From Endozoicomonas euniceicola (GTDB taxonomy: Bacteria; Pseudomonadota; Gammaproteobacteria; Pseudomonadales; Endozoicomonadaceae), in NCBI RefSeq assembly GCF_025562755.1, contig NZ_CP103300.1, positions 2,615,001 through 2,679,000 on the forward strand: a stretch of DNA of 64,000 bases, in the 5' to 3' direction. Position numbers and translations under genes: made by a program. Each line of letters starts with the position of its first letter. The first letter of the stretch is position 1. Below the pieces are notes generated by a model that ran no database searches, was not told the origin of the DNA, and saw only the letters and a list, made by a program, of their open reading frames with translations. Positions 17,901-27,198 of this stretch are shown in pieces.

Positions 17901-18287
17901 CTACTTAAGCTCCAGAACAGCGTCGACCTCAACCGGTACGCCTTTTGGCAATTCTTTCACGCCAATGGCAGCACGTGCCGGGTAAGGCTGCTCAAAGAAC
18001 TCAGCCATCACTTCATTCACAGCAGCAAAGTTGCTCAGGTCAGTCAGGAAGACATTCACCTTGGCGGCATCTTCTAAAGTGCCACCAGCGGCTTCGGCAA
18101 TCGCTTTAAGGTTGGTAAAGCAACGACGGGTCAGGTCTTTAAAATCGCCGTCCTGAACTTCCATGGTTTCGGGTACCAGTGGAATCTGTCCAGAAATATA
18201 AACGGTGGTTCCTGCTTTTACCGCCTGGGAGTATGTGCCAATCGCCTGTGGTGCTCCCCTGGTGTTAATGGTCTGTCGGTTACTCAT
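17901..18287 (-). CDS. ridA: RidA family enamine/imine deaminase
   Basis: RidA hydrolyses reactive 2-aminoacrylate and related enamines made by PLP enzymes, protecting the cell. The 128-aa protein matches the family along its whole length: IGTYSQAVKAGTTVYISGQIPLVP, then NLKAIAEAAG, then YPARAAIGVKELPKG with the substrate-binding Arg, then VEVDAVLEL at the C-terminus. In many gammaproteobacteria ridA sits near spoT; the same is seen here, although a low-GC gene pair is inserted between them. Confidence 0.95.
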   Translation of the reverse strand: MSNRQTINTRGAPQAIGTYSQAVKAGTTVYISGQIPLVPETMEVQDGDFKDLTRRCFTNLKAIAEAAGGTLEDAAKVNVFLTDLSNFAAVNEVMAEFFEQPYPARAAIGVKELPKGVPVEVDAVLELK

Positions 18288-18428
18288 CTCTTACACCTTC
18301 CCAAAAGACTGATAGTAAGGAAGACTCCGTATATTGCAAGCGGATTTGCAGTTTATTATGAAGCACGAAGGAAGTAGCAGAAATGAAGGGTGATTTATTG
18401 TGCAAGAAACTATCTGCTCAATCAGGTT

Positions 18429-19164
18429 TTACTTTGCCCAGCTTGTTGAATATTTATTTTTAATACAGAAATTATACAGCTCTTCATAGCCATGAATTCT
18501 TTGGCTTGTTAATTCACGATGAATAGACTTTAAGATAATTACACCATTATCAATATCAAGAGCCAATAATGGCTGAGTTATTACACTTTCGATATGAGCG
18601 AATTCAACTTCGCTGTTATTGTTGAATATTTTCATGGAAAACTCACAGTGAGTAATATTATACTCGGCTATACGTTGATTCTTAAGTAGTGGGCGATTAT
18701 TCCTAATGTCATCTAAAAATAATTCTTTCAAATCGCTGACTTGTGAAAGCGTAATTATTCTTTCATAAGCTTGCATGGAAACTCTTAAGTATTGTTTTGT
18801 TCTACCATCTTCGAACGCAATTCTTGTGTCCAAAATGGCCCTGAGCGATGGTCCGGAAATATGTTCTTCACCATCAATCCCAATAATTTCAGCTGGCGAG
18901 AGAATGTTTGCCATTCCTTGATATATTAAAGGCCTTTCAGCACCTGAGTTGCCTGTTCTCAGGATGCCTGATAATCCCTTAACTTTAATATACGGAACTC
19001 CATTAACACAAATTTTAGTGTTAACAAAAAAAAGCATTCACTATAGAAGTCACGTGACCTTTATCAAGAACGCTGGTAGCAGCATTGGCAATATGATTAA
19101 TTTCAGGCCTTTCAATTAAGTCGTCTAATTGATGATAAATTACAGATGGTAATTTGCTTGTCAT
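18429..19164 (-). CDS. Unknown protein, partner of J-domain gene, with apparent frameshift at T8
   Basis: I do not recognise this family. Two frames form one continuous product. The first starts at ATG 19164, overlaps the upstream J-domain gene stop (ATGA), and reads about 47 residues ending in NAFFC before TAA. The second frame continues from 19037 (FFVNTKICVNG...) to a stop at 18429. The switch lies on a run of eight T on the coding strand (19026-19033); with seven T the frame would be continuous, giving about 244 aa. The ATG at 19037 has no ribosome site. So either one base is gained (error or mutation), or polymerase slippage on T8 restores the frame. The gene is low in GC relative to its neighbours. 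Confidence 0.6.
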
Positions 19165-19586
19165 GCCTTACCTAGCATTCGACTATAAATCTTGTTTATT
19201 TTTTGCATAATCATCTCATAGTCTAATAGGTTATCATCAATGTTTTTGTCAGGATGAAATATTGATTGATATTTTTTCTTCCATTCATTAGCCATTTTTT
19301 TATCTAAATAATGTTTCTTTTTTATACCAAGTTCTTTATCAAAAAAAGTGCCTTGATGATTTATTATCATAAATGCCAGCTTATGCTTTTCTGACTTAAA
19401 AAAAGCATCTTCATTTTTAAGTGAAGAGACACCACAAAAAGCTTCTATAACTTTCAGTAAGTCTTTCTTTGTTTTTATTGACAATACATCAGAAAGCTCC
19501 TTGTCGTTTAAAATATGTTCTCTTATTTCATCATACTTTTTGTCTATTTCATTCTCAGTAATTGATAAGGCATAAGATTTTTCCAT
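19161..19586 (-). CDS. Small protein with C-terminal J-domain-like segment
   Basis: The 141-aa protein has a helical, Lys/Asp-rich N-terminal part (1-95). The C-terminal segment contains NEWKKKYQSIFHPDKN, with HPD at residues 111-113, followed by a helix ending INKIYSRML. This is the helix II-HPD-helix III pattern of J domains, which stimulate Hsp70 ATPase. The domain is C-terminal and short, unlike DnaJ. GGAG lies about eight bases before the ATG at 19586. Its stop overlaps the start of the next gene (ATGA), indicating translational coupling. Both genes are AT-rich and interrupt the ridA-spoT neighbourhood, so they were probably acquired. A chaperone-recruiting accessory role is inference. 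Confidence 0.68.
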   Translation of the reverse strand: MEKSYALSITENEIDKKYDEIREHILNDKELSDVLSIKTKKDLLKVIEAFCGVSSLKNEDAFFKSEKHKLAFMIINHQGTFFDKELGIKKKHYLDKKMANEWKKKYQSIFHPDKNIDDNLLDYEMIMQKINKIYSRMLGKA

Positions 19587-19641
19587 TAATCTTCTCCAGT
19601 TAATATGAAGGTTGAGTATAATACTGAAACCAGAGATAGCA

Positions 19642-19670
19642 AAGTTACTGCGTTAACGACGCAGTAACTA
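19642..19670 (-). terminator. Hairpin at the 3-prime end of spoT
   Basis: A perfect 11-bp stem, AGTTACTGCGT at 19643-19653 with ACGCAGTAACT at 19659-19669, has a five-base loop and overlaps the spoT stop codon. Only TTT follows on the minus strand, so termination may be partial. Confidence 0.6.
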
Positions 19671-21797
19671 CGACTCCCTGCGCCGGGTAATGGAGTGTAC
19701 GCCTTTAATCACACGCAGTCGTTTAATAATTCGGGCCAGGTGAATCCGGTCTTTAACATTTACCAGCAATTGCACTATACAGAAGCTGACATCGCGTTCT
19801 TCCATGCTGATCTTTTCAATATTGCCTTCGACCGCTGTAATACTGGTGGCGAGAGAGGCGATCATGCCACGGTGATGTTCCAGCTCAACTTGCAGGTCTA
19901 CCGTGAATTCACCGGAAACATGTTTGTCCCAGTCGACTTCCAGAACCTTTTCAGGGTTATAACGAATCTCTGCAATGTTTTTGCAGCTGTCGGTGTGAAT
20001 CACAATGCCCCGACCGGAGCTGACATGCCCGACCACCGGGTCCCCCGGAATAGGGTGACAACACTTGGCAAAGCTGATGACCATACCTTCAGTGCCACGA
20101 ATGGTCAGGGATTGCTCAACATCCACACCCAGTGAAGATTTCTCTTCATCATCGGCTTCCTGAGGCTCCACCAGCATACGGGCAACAATGTAAGCCATGC
20201 GGTTACCAAGACCGATGTCTTCAAGCAGCTCGTCCAGAGAATCCAGATTAAAGCTTTGCAACTGCTGACTAAGAATGTTCCGATCCAGTTGATCCACACG
20301 GGTATCAAAACTCACCAGAGCCTTGTTCAACAGTCGATGACCCAGCGCAATGGACTCATTACGACGCTGATGTTTGAGGAAGTGACGGATGTTGGAACGG
20401 GCTTTGCCGGTCAGAACAAAGTTCAGCCAGGCAACATTGGGACTGGCAGCTTCTGCCGTTACGATTTCTATCGTCTGTCCGCTTTGCAGCGGCTGGCTGA
20501 GCGACGCAAGTCGTTTATCAATACGGCAGGCAACACAGGTGTTACCCACATCGGTATGAACCGCATAGGCAAAATCCACCGCCGTTGCCCCCTTTGGTAA
20601 TTCGAGAATCGCACCACCGGGGGTGAAAACATAGACTTCATCGGGAAATAGGTCGATTTTAACGTTCTCGATAAACTCCAGAGAATCACCGGCATTCTTC
20701 TGAAGTTCCAGCACACCTTTCAGCCACTGTCGTGTACGAGCATGACTGCCCGACAAGGCTTCATCACCGGATTTATACAGCCAGTGTGCGGCAATGCCGT
20801 TGTTGGCCATATCTTCCATTTCCTGCGTGCGAATCTGGATTTCCACCGGTACGCCATGCATACCAAACAAAGTGGTGTGCAGGGATTGATAGCCGTTGGC
20901 TTTGGGGATGGCGATATAGTCTTTGAAGCGACCGGGAATGGGTTTGTAGAGGTTATGAACGATACCAAAGGCGCGGTAACAGCTGTCGACACTGTCGACA
21001 ATGATGCGAAAGGCGAACATGTCCATGATTTCAGCGAAGGACTTGCTCTGGCTGCGCATTTTTTTATAAATGCTGTAGAGGTGTTTCTCGCGTCCCACCA
21101 CTCTGCCTTTAAGACCTTCTTCTTCCAGTCGGGCAGCAATGGCTTTCTGTACTTTACCCACCAGGTCCCGGCGATTGCCGCGTGCCTGTTTAACAGCCTG
21201 CCGAATCATGCGTGAACGCATGGGGTGCATGGCTTCAAAACCAAGGTCTTCCAGCTCTACCCGCAGGCTATGCATGCCAAGACGATTGGCGATGGGAACG
21301 TAGATTTCGAGGGTTTCACGGGCAATTCTGCGACGTTTGTCCGGCCGCAGAACCCCGAGCGTTCGCATGTTGTGCAAACGGTCTGAAAGCTTAACGAGAA
21401 TAACCCGGATATCCCTGGCCATGGCCAGCGCCATTTTCTGGAAATTCTCAGCCTGAGCCAGAGTTTTATTCTCGAAGTGCATATGGGTCAGCTTGCTGAC
21501 CCCGTCAACCAGTTCAGCGACGACCTCACCAAACTGTTCGACAATAGCACCTTTTTCAATACCGGTGTCCTCTATGACATCGTGCAGCATGGCGGCCATC
21601 AAACTGTGATGGTCCATGTGCATGTCGGCCAGGATAGCTGCCACTTCCAGAGGATGGGTGATATAAGGCTCACCACTGCGTCGTATCTGCCCGTCATGGG
21701 CCTGTTCGGCGTAATAGTAAGCCCTGCGAACAAGATTAACCTGTTCGGGGGTCAGGTAGGACTTCAAGCGGCCGGCAAACTCATCGATAGTCAGCAA
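19668..21797 (-). CDS. spoT: Bifunctional (p)ppGpp synthetase/hydrolase SpoT
   Basis: SpoT makes and degrades the stringent-response alarmone ppGpp. The 709-aa protein shows the HD hydrolase domain (HPLEVAAILADM ... LLHDVIEDTGIEKG-type block, with HD), the synthetase domain (MFAFRIIVDSVDSCYRAFG and ANGYQSLHTTLFG), the TGS domain (VYVFTPGGAILELPKGATAVDFAYAVHTD) and a C-terminal ACT domain. The start is a TTG at 21797 with AGGAGG upstream. It lies 50 bases after rpoZ in the conserved rpoZ-spoT order. The usual trmH and recG are not directly downstream; a low-GC pair and ridA follow instead. Confidence 0.97.
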   Translation of the reverse strand: MLTIDEFAGRLKSYLTPEQVNLVRRAYYYAEQAHDGQIRRSGEPYITHPLEVAAILADMHMDHHSLMAAMLHDVIEDTGIEKGAIVEQFGEVVAELVDGVSKLTHMHFENKTLAQAENFQKMALAMARDIRVILVKLSDRLHNMRTLGVLRPDKRRRIARETLEIYVPIANRLGMHSLRVELEDLGFEAMHPMRSRMIRQAVKQARGNRRDLVGKVQKAIAARLEEEGLKGRVVGREKHLYSIYKKMRSQSKSFAEIMDMFAFRIIVDSVDSCYRAFGIVHNLYKPIPGRFKDYIAIPKANGYQSLHTTLFGMHGVPVEIQIRTQEMEDMANNGIAAHWLYKSGDEALSGSHARTRQWLKGVLELQKNAGDSLEFIENVKIDLFPDEVYVFTPGGAILELPKGATAVDFAYAVHTDVGNTCVACRIDKRLASLSQPLQSGQTIEIVTAEAASPNVAWLNFVLTGKARSNIRHFLKHQRRNESIALGHRLLNKALVSFDTRVDQLDRNILSQQLQSFNLDSLDELLEDIGLGNRMAYIVARMLVEPQEADDEEKSSLGVDVEQSLTIRGTEGMVISFAKCCHPIPGDPVVGHVSSGRGIVIHTDSCKNIAEIRYNPEKVLEVDWDKHVSGEFTVDLQVELEHHRGMIASLATSITAVEGNIEKISMEERDVSFCIVQLLVNVKDRIHLARIIKRLRVIKGVHSITRRRES

Positions 21798-21847
21798 AGC
21801 CCGCTCCTCCTGTGCAGCATTCCGGACATCAGAGGCTTTCCTGGCTG

Positions 21848-22099
21848 TTAGCTTTCTACACCAGCCAGAAACATAGCGGCATCGTCTTCATCAACAATGC
21901 GCTCTTCAACAGAGCTTGCAGATACCAGGCCGTCGGCAATTTCGCGCAGAGCCATTACGGTTGGTTTGTCATTTTCCCAGTCCAGCTTTGGTTCTTTACC
22001 GCCAATGGACAGCTGACGGGCGCGCTTGGAGGCAACCATAACCAGTTCAAAACGGTTATCAACGTTATCCAGGCAGTCTTCTACGGTTACTCGAGCCAC
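21848..22099 (-). CDS. rpoZ: RNA polymerase omega subunit
   Basis: Omega helps fold and stabilise the beta-prime subunit. The 83-aa protein begins MARVTVEDCLDNVDNRFELV, the family signature, with the KRARQL helix and PTVMALREIADG following. The start is GTG at 22099, with GAGGTGAAG close upstream. It is first in the rpoZ-spoT unit. In many relatives gmk precedes rpoZ; here gmk is about 4.5 kb away, separated by a peptidase, a hydrolase and a secreted orphan. Confidence 0.95.
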   Translation of the reverse strand: MARVTVEDCLDNVDNRFELVMVASKRARQLSIGGKEPKLDWENDKPTVMALREIADGLVSASSVEERIVDEDDAAMFLAGVES

Positions 22100-22389
22100 T
22101 ACTTCACCTCTCGTTATTTAGAAAAACGGTTTTCTTTCGCTATGGCTGCTTGAGTCATCGAGCCGCCAGTCTATCGACGTGATATATTTTTGCCGACATT
22201 AGAGTCTACTTTACGACCTGTTTTCAAACAAGTGCGTACAATATCCAGGGCATTAAAACCGGAAACGACTCATGACGTTATCGGTTCCTTTTTAATTTCC
22301 GGAAGGCAGGCTCTGCCAATGGTATTTCCAACAACTTAAGGGTTATAGTTCCGGAAATAATTTCAAACTAAAGTCATTCGGAGTAGATC

Positions 22390-24171
22390 ATGAGCAGTAC
22401 ACAAGAGAAGCTCACGGCCCTGAGGTCCGCCATGAGTGCCAGCGATATCGATGCCTGGATTATTCCCAGCTCTGACCCTCACGAAAGTGAATACACGGCA
22501 GAACACTGGGGGGGCAGGGCTTGGCTGTCCGGTTTTACCGGTTCAGCGGGCACTGTGGTCGTATTGAAAGATCAGGCCGCGCTCTGGACCGATGGCCGTT
22601 ATTTCCTGCAGGCGGGGCAGGAGCTGGAGAACTCTGGCATTGAACTGATGCGTGGCGGTATGCCAGAGGTTCCGGCCATTCACGAGTGGCTGGTCGATAC
22701 TTTGCCCGAAGGCAGTGTAGTCGGCTTTGATGGTAAGGTCATGAGCCATCACCAGACTGAGAAGTTACTGGCAGCCTTCGCTGACAAAAACATCACCATC
22801 GACGTTGAAAAGGATCTTCTGGAAAACATCTGGAAAGGTCGTCCAGCCATGCCCGCGACACCGGTATTTCTCCATGACGACAGCATTGCTGGCAAAACCA
22901 GAGAAGAGAAGCTGGCTGAAGTCCGATTGGAGATGACTAAAAAAGGTGCCAGCCACCTGCTGATTACCATGCTGGACGATATTGCCTGGCTGCTGAACCT
23001 ACGCGCCAGCGATATTGAATGCAACCCGGTATTCCTCTCCTATATTCTGCTGACAGATACCGAAGTAAAGCTGTATATCAATAGCAGCCGCATTGAAGAT
23101 GACGCTTTGCAGGCCTTAAAGCAGTCGGGCATAGAGCTGCTGTCTTACGATGCCATCGCTGACGATATTCGCAACCTGGGCAGCAACACTCACCTGTTGA
23201 TGAATCCGGCGTCCACCAACCAGTGGCTGGTCAATGCACTGCCAGACTCCGTCAAAATCATTAAGGCCGCCAGCCCAACCCTGCTGCTGAAAGCCATTAA
23301 AAACGATGTGGAAATTCAGCGCACGGGCGAGTGTCATCAACGGGATGGCGCAGCGGTTGTCCGCTTTATGCGCTGGCTGGACGAAAATATTCCCGGCGGT
23401 GAAGTCACCGAACTGTCACTGGATGAGTGCCTGCAGGCCAGCCGGGCGCAGGCACCCGGGTTTAAGGGGCCAAGCTTCCCGACGATTGCCGGTTATGCTT
23501 CTAATGGTGCCATTATTCACTATCGTGCCAATGAAAAATCCTGTCAGAAGGTTGAGCCAAAAGGCCTGCTGCTGGTTGATTCCGGTGCCCAGTACCCGGA
23601 CGGCACCACCGATATTACCCGAACCTTTGCCTGCGGCCCTGTGACTGAAGAAGAGCAAAAGGACTATACACTGGTTCTGAAGTCACATATCAACCTGGCA
23701 AAAGCCCGCTTCCTGAAAGGTACACGAGGGATGCAGCTGGATATCCTTGCGCGCCAGCCAGTCTGGGAAGCCGGACAAAACTATAACCACGGCACCGGCC
23801 ACGGTATTGGTTACTTCCTGAACGTACACGAAGGGCCGCACAGCGTCAGCCCTAAATGGATTGATCAGCCTTTGCAGGTGGGTATGTTACTCACCAATGA
23901 GCCTGGCATGTACCGCAGTGGCAAACACGGTGTACGCATTGAAAACGTCATGCGTGTCGCTGAGGACATCACCACAGAGTTTGGTGAGTTCTACCAGCTG
24001 GTTCCAGTCACACTGGCACCGATTGATACACGACCCATTATCCGGGAGATGTTGACCCAGCCTGAAATCGACTGGCTGAATCAATACCATGACAGGGTTC
24101 GTGAAGAGTTGTCGCCACTGCTCAGTGGTGCTGATCTTGACTGGTTGAATAAAGCCACTCAGTCATTCTGA
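22390..24171 (+). CDS. Xaa-Pro aminopeptidase P (three-domain form)
   Basis: The 593-aa metallopeptidase removes N-terminal residues before proline. It has two creatinase-like N-terminal domains (about 1-300) and a C-terminal pita-bread domain. The metal ligands are visible: the two Asp in VDSGAQYPDGTTDITRTF, His in GTGHGIGYFLNVHEGP, Glu in TNEPGMYRSGKHGVRIEN and the following Glu. The length matches the eukaryote-type/YpdF-long APP1 form rather than the shorter E. coli PepP. GGAG lies eight bases before the ATG. A strong hairpin follows the stop. It is transcribed divergently from rpoZ with a 290-base spacer. Confidence 0.93.
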   Translation: MSSTQEKLTALRSAMSASDIDAWIIPSSDPHESEYTAEHWGGRAWLSGFTGSAGTVVVLKDQAALWTDGRYFLQAGQELENSGIELMRGGMPEVPAIHEWLVDTLPEGSVVGFDGKVMSHHQTEKLLAAFADKNITIDVEKDLLENIWKGRPAMPATPVFLHDDSIAGKTREEKLAEVRLEMTKKGASHLLITMLDDIAWLLNLRASDIECNPVFLSYILLTDTEVKLYINSSRIEDDALQALKQSGIELLSYDAIADDIRNLGSNTHLLMNPASTNQWLVNALPDSVKIIKAASPTLLLKAIKNDVEIQRTGECHQRDGAAVVRFMRWLDENIPGGEVTELSLDECLQASRAQAPGFKGPSFPTIAGYASNGAIIHYRANEKSCQKVEPKGLLLVDSGAQYPDGTTDITRTFACGPVTEEEQKDYTLVLKSHINLAKARFLKGTRGMQLDILARQPVWEAGQNYNHGTGHGIGYFLNVHEGPHSVSPKWIDQPLQVGMLLTNEPGMYRSGKHGVRIENVMRVAEDITTEFGEFYQLVPVTLAPIDTRPIIREMLTQPEIDWLNQYHDRVREELSPLLSGADLDWLNKATQSF

Positions 24172-24182
24172 CGGTCATTCTT

Positions 24183-24208
24183 CCCGGCTTTCAGTCCTGA
24201 AAGCCGGG
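24183..24208 (+). terminator. Perfect hairpin after aminopeptidase P gene
   Basis: CCCGGCTTTCA at 24183-24193 pairs perfectly with TGAAAGCCGGG at 24198-24208 across a four-base loop. Only a weak T-rich tail follows. It is positioned as a terminator for the peptidase gene. Confidence 0.7.
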
Positions 24209-24256
24209 TGTTCATTCTACGCCCTCATCTCTTTACAAGAAAAAAGGAGGCGAAAC

Positions 24257-25069
24257 GTGGGAAAGCAAGCCATTGGTGCCATTACCCTGACCTTCCTGGC
24301 CGGGCTGTCAATTAACTCGCCAATGGCTTCAGAACCGGAAGTAACCACTCATTTCGCCGATACCGGTGTCGCTTATGTGGAACAGGGAAATCTAACCAGT
24401 CACTACCGAATAATTTTTATACACGGCTCGCCGGGCAGCAAAGAAGGCTATAAAGATTATCTGGAAAACCCCTGGCTTTTGAAGAATGCTGAGTTAATTT
24501 CTGTAGACCGACTGGGTTATGGCCAGTCTCCGAAAAAACTTGAAGCCAGTCTGGACTCGCAATCCAGGTCTATCGAACCACTACTGACTAAAGACAAAAT
24601 CAATATTCTCGTTGGTCACTCACTGGGGGCAACGATTGCCCTTGATCTCGCGCTGATGGTTCCCAAACGGGTACAGGGGATGGTTCTGATTGCTCCCGCA
24701 CTTGATCCCAAACTTGAAGAACCTAAATGGTACAACAGACTGGCAGACACCAGGCTCGTCAAAGCTTTTCTGCCTGACCACTGGAAAAAATCAAACGGAG
24801 AAATGATGCCGCTGGCCAATGAGCTTTCGAAGCTGAGTCGCAAAGACTGGCGTTTGTTAGATCCAGTGCCTGTGATTTTGATTCATGGCGATGAAGATAG
24901 CATTGCCGATCCTGATAACTCTGTATTCGCCATTAAACGTTTAAAGGGTAAGGGAAAGGAGCTGGTAAAAGTCAAAGGTGAGGGGCACTTTATCCTATGG
25001 AAAAATCCCTCCAAAATTATTAACGAGATCAAAAAGATCATTAACGCTATCGACCTTAGTCACCCTTAG
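24257..25069 (+). CDS. Exported alpha/beta hydrolase
   Basis: The 270-aa protein starts at GTG 24257, six bases after a perfect AAGGAGG. A signal peptide (about 1-25) ends near SPMASEPE. The hydrolase core shows FIHGSPGSKEGY (oxyanion region), VDRLGYGQS, the nucleophile elbow VGHSLGAT (S122), the acid region HGDEDSIAD, and the His in GEGHFILW (H244). Substrate is not predictable; esterase or lipase-like activity in the periplasm is likely. It lies directly before the first copy of the heptad-repeat element, which starts a few bases before its stop codon. Confidence 0.85.
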   Translation: MGKQAIGAITLTFLAGLSINSPMASEPEVTTHFADTGVAYVEQGNLTSHYRIIFIHGSPGSKEGYKDYLENPWLLKNAELISVDRLGYGQSPKKLEASLDSQSRSIEPLLTKDKINILVGHSLGATIALDLALMVPKRVQGMVLIAPALDPKLEEPKWYNRLADTRLVKAFLPDHWKKSNGEMMPLANELSKLSRKDWRLLDPVPVILIHGDEDSIADPDNSVFAIKRLKGKGKELVKVKGEGHFILWKNPSKIINEIKKIINAIDLSHP

Positions 25070-25207
25070 GGGCGCAGCATTCAATAACTTACCGGGCTGT
25101 TGGCTTTTGGCTATTAGCTGCTCATACAGCCAACCGCCAACAGCCAACAGCCAGCAGCCAGCAGCCAGCAGCCAGCAGCGGTATATTATGTTCTGCTGCT
25201 TCCCTTA
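25065..25207 (+). repeat. Dispersed element copy A with 7-bp repeat core
   Basis: This 143-bp sequence recurs in inverted orientation at 45869-46039. The outer arms are identical between copies: CTTAGGGGCGCAGCATTC on one side and CTGCTGCTTCCCTTA on the other. The two arms of one copy are also partly complementary to each other, so it can fold. The core here has six heptads (two AACAGCC type and four AGCAGCC type). Copy B has ten heptads, and the 28-bp length difference equals four heptads. Confidence 0.9.
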
Positions 25208-25293
25208 GTGAAGGTGGTTAATGACATCCTCCCGCAGAAAAAGATGCTACTTTACAGCCAGCCATTTCAGATCACTACCACGGGAGAATAAGA

Positions 25294-26427
25294 GTGAAGA
25301 CATACAGGCTGTCGATAGTACTTATCACCTTTTCGCTGTTTATCTTTTCCTTGATGATTCGACCAGCGAACGGGCAGGGCAAAGACTTCGAGTTGCAACC
25401 CGTTTATAACGATGATTCTGATGAGCAGCCTGCGGAGCAAGATAAAGCGTTTAAGCAGAACAACGAAGCCAGAAAACGTAATTTGTACTGGCTTACTTTT
25501 TCTGTCCCCCATAATGATTCCGGTACAGGAATCTCAGAAAGAGACGTCAGTTTTCTTGTAGAGTTATCAGGCCCCGAGCGAGTGATTACCCAGCAAGATA
25601 GCGTTCCGCGACACCCTGCCAGCCTTTCAGCCCAAGGGCGCAGAATAATCACAGACCCTGCGAATCAACCATGCTGCTCCCATGACATAGTCCAGGAAAC
25701 ACCCCGCCAACCTGAAAGCGAACACCACCCCGCCCCAATACGCATGAGCCGGGAGTCCATCGATACATTTATCATGATTGCCCGATCATTAAGGGGGCAT
25801 GTACACCGGCTGATCGACCAGAGAAACTGCCTTCAGGATTTACTTCAATTTGCTCTCATCTGTAGCAATTGTCGAAGACGTCATCATACCAGCATTATGT
25901 GCACCTGTGGCTGTGGAGTGATCTGTGGATTAGCATCTTCAAAGGTAATAGCGGATGAATGTGCTGTATCAACGGCCGTGCAAGCCTCAGCCTCGGCTGC
26001 ATCTGCTGTATGTTGTAGCCTGCTATGTTGTTTGACAGTCGCCTGTTGCTTCAAGCACGTACACTTTCAACCGTCTGAACTCATTATCTCCATCAAACAC
26101 GAACTGCCACCTTATGGAAAACTACCGGAAACAGGCATCAGAGAGGATGTGCAGGAAGGCCTCAGGAGAATAATCTCCAGTTTTGACAGGATCGGCTCAT
26201 CGCCTGCTTTGATTTCACTTAACTCAACCGCTCATAACAATGGAGTCATAGTAACAGACCTTATTATTGAGATAAGAGCACCATTTGAAGCTCGCAGCCT
26301 AATGACTAAATTTCTGAAATATTACGGGCTAACAGACATCATGAATATTCAGAACATTATGATAGGTTACAGCTTTAATAATAATGATTTTGAATTGTCT
26401 GATAGCGAGTTTCAAAGCCAGCAGTAG
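25294..26427 (+). CDS. Secreted/membrane orphan with Cys-rich hydrophobic hairpin
   Basis: No known family is recognised. The start is a GTG at 25294 with GGGAGA about seven bases upstream. The 377-aa product begins with a signal peptide (hydrophobic run LSIVLITFSLFIFSLMI, then RPANGQ). A polar acidic linker follows. The middle (about 185-255) is unusual: CSNCRRRHH, then CTCGCGVICG, then a hydrophobic stretch with CCSLLCCLTVACCF. This looks like a cysteine-rich membrane hairpin. The C-terminal 110 residues form a soluble alpha/beta-like part. It is inserted between copy A of the heptad element and gmk, convergent with gmk. Confidence 0.6.
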   Translation: MKTYRLSIVLITFSLFIFSLMIRPANGQGKDFELQPVYNDDSDEQPAEQDKAFKQNNEARKRNLYWLTFSVPHNDSGTGISERDVSFLVELSGPERVITQQDSVPRHPASLSAQGRRIITDPANQPCCSHDIVQETPRQPESEHHPAPIRMSRESIDTFIMIARSLRGHVHRLIDQRNCLQDLLQFALICSNCRRRHHTSIMCTCGCGVICGLASSKVIADECAVSTAVQASASAASAVCCSLLCCLTVACCFKHVHFQPSELIISIKHELPPYGKLPETGIREDVQEGLRRIISSFDRIGSSPALISLNSTAHNNGVIVTDLIIEIRAPFEARSLMTKFLKYYGLTDIMNIQNIMIGYSFNNNDFELSDSEFQSQQ

Positions 26428-26437
26428 AAATATCTGA

Positions 26438-26495
26438 GAAACTCCCCCTGATTCGGCAACACTCTGATTACCGGGTCAGGGGGGAAGTTGAAGAC
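26438..26495. terminator. Imperfect GC hairpin between convergent genes
   Basis: CTCCCCCTGATTCGG near 26443 faces CCGGGTCAGGGGGGAAG near 26475, forming an imperfect long stem between the orphan gene (+) and gmk (-). There is no clear T-run on either side. Confidence 0.5.
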
Positions 26496-26548
26496 CTGCC
26501 GGCTTACAACCCTGTCGGACTTTGATAGAGGCAGGCTATGTTCACCGG

Positions 26549-27166
26549 TTAATTCAGCAGACCTTTGATAAGGTCAGCCTTGTAGTGTTGCATCCAGCCA
26601 ATCGCCAGACGGCGGCTACGGATAATGGTTTGCAGGTCTCGCAGAGCCAGGTCAAACTCATCATTGATCACCAGGTAATCAAATTCGCCGTAGTGAGACA
26701 TCTCATTCACTGCCTGAGCCATTCGGCGGTCAATAATGGCCATATCGTCGGTCCCACGACCGATCAAACGCTCACGCAACGCTTCCAGCGAGGGCGGCAG
26801 AATAAAAATACTGACAGCATCAGGCATCAGGCGGCGAACCTGTTTAGCCCCCTGCCAGTCGATTTCCAAAATAACATCTTCACCCTTTGCCAGTTGTTCG
26901 CGCACCCAGGTTTCAGAGGTTCCGTAGAAGTTTCCAAACACCTCCGCGTGTTCAAGGAAACGACCTTCACCCAGTTCTTTCTGGAATGCTTCCGTTGAGA
27001 CAAAGTGATAATTTACACCATCTACCTCCCCCGAACGTTGTCCACGAGTGGTATGGGATACCGACACTTTTACGTGCGGCGTAGACTCTACCATTGCCTT
27101 AACCAGACTGGTTTTTCCGGCACCGGAAGGTGCTGCAATAATATAGAGTTTGCCTTTATTCGCCAT
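26549..27166 (-). CDS. gmk: Guanylate kinase
   Basis: Gmk converts GMP to GDP with ATP. From the ATG at 27166 the protein has 205 aa and starts MANKGKLYIIAAPSGAGKTS, with the P-loop at once as in the family. VSHTTRGQRSGEVDGVNYHFV is the GMP-binding region, followed by LEHAEVFGNFYGT and ILEIDWQGAKQVR. GGAG lies seven bases upstream of this ATG; a longer frame up to 27199 has no ribosome site. It follows yicC after 32 bases, forming a yicC-gmk unit. Confidence 0.96.
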   Translation of the reverse strand: MANKGKLYIIAAPSGAGKTSLVKAMVESTPHVKVSVSHTTRGQRSGEVDGVNYHFVSTEAFQKELGEGRFLEHAEVFGNFYGTSETWVREQLAKGEDVILEIDWQGAKQVRRLMPDAVSIFILPPSLEALRERLIGRGTDDMAIIDRRMAQAVNEMSHYGEFDYLVINDEFDLALRDLQTIIRSRRLAIGWMQHYKADLIKGLLN

Positions 27167-27198
27167 GATTGCTCCAACAGCCGGGCAGCTGCCCAACA

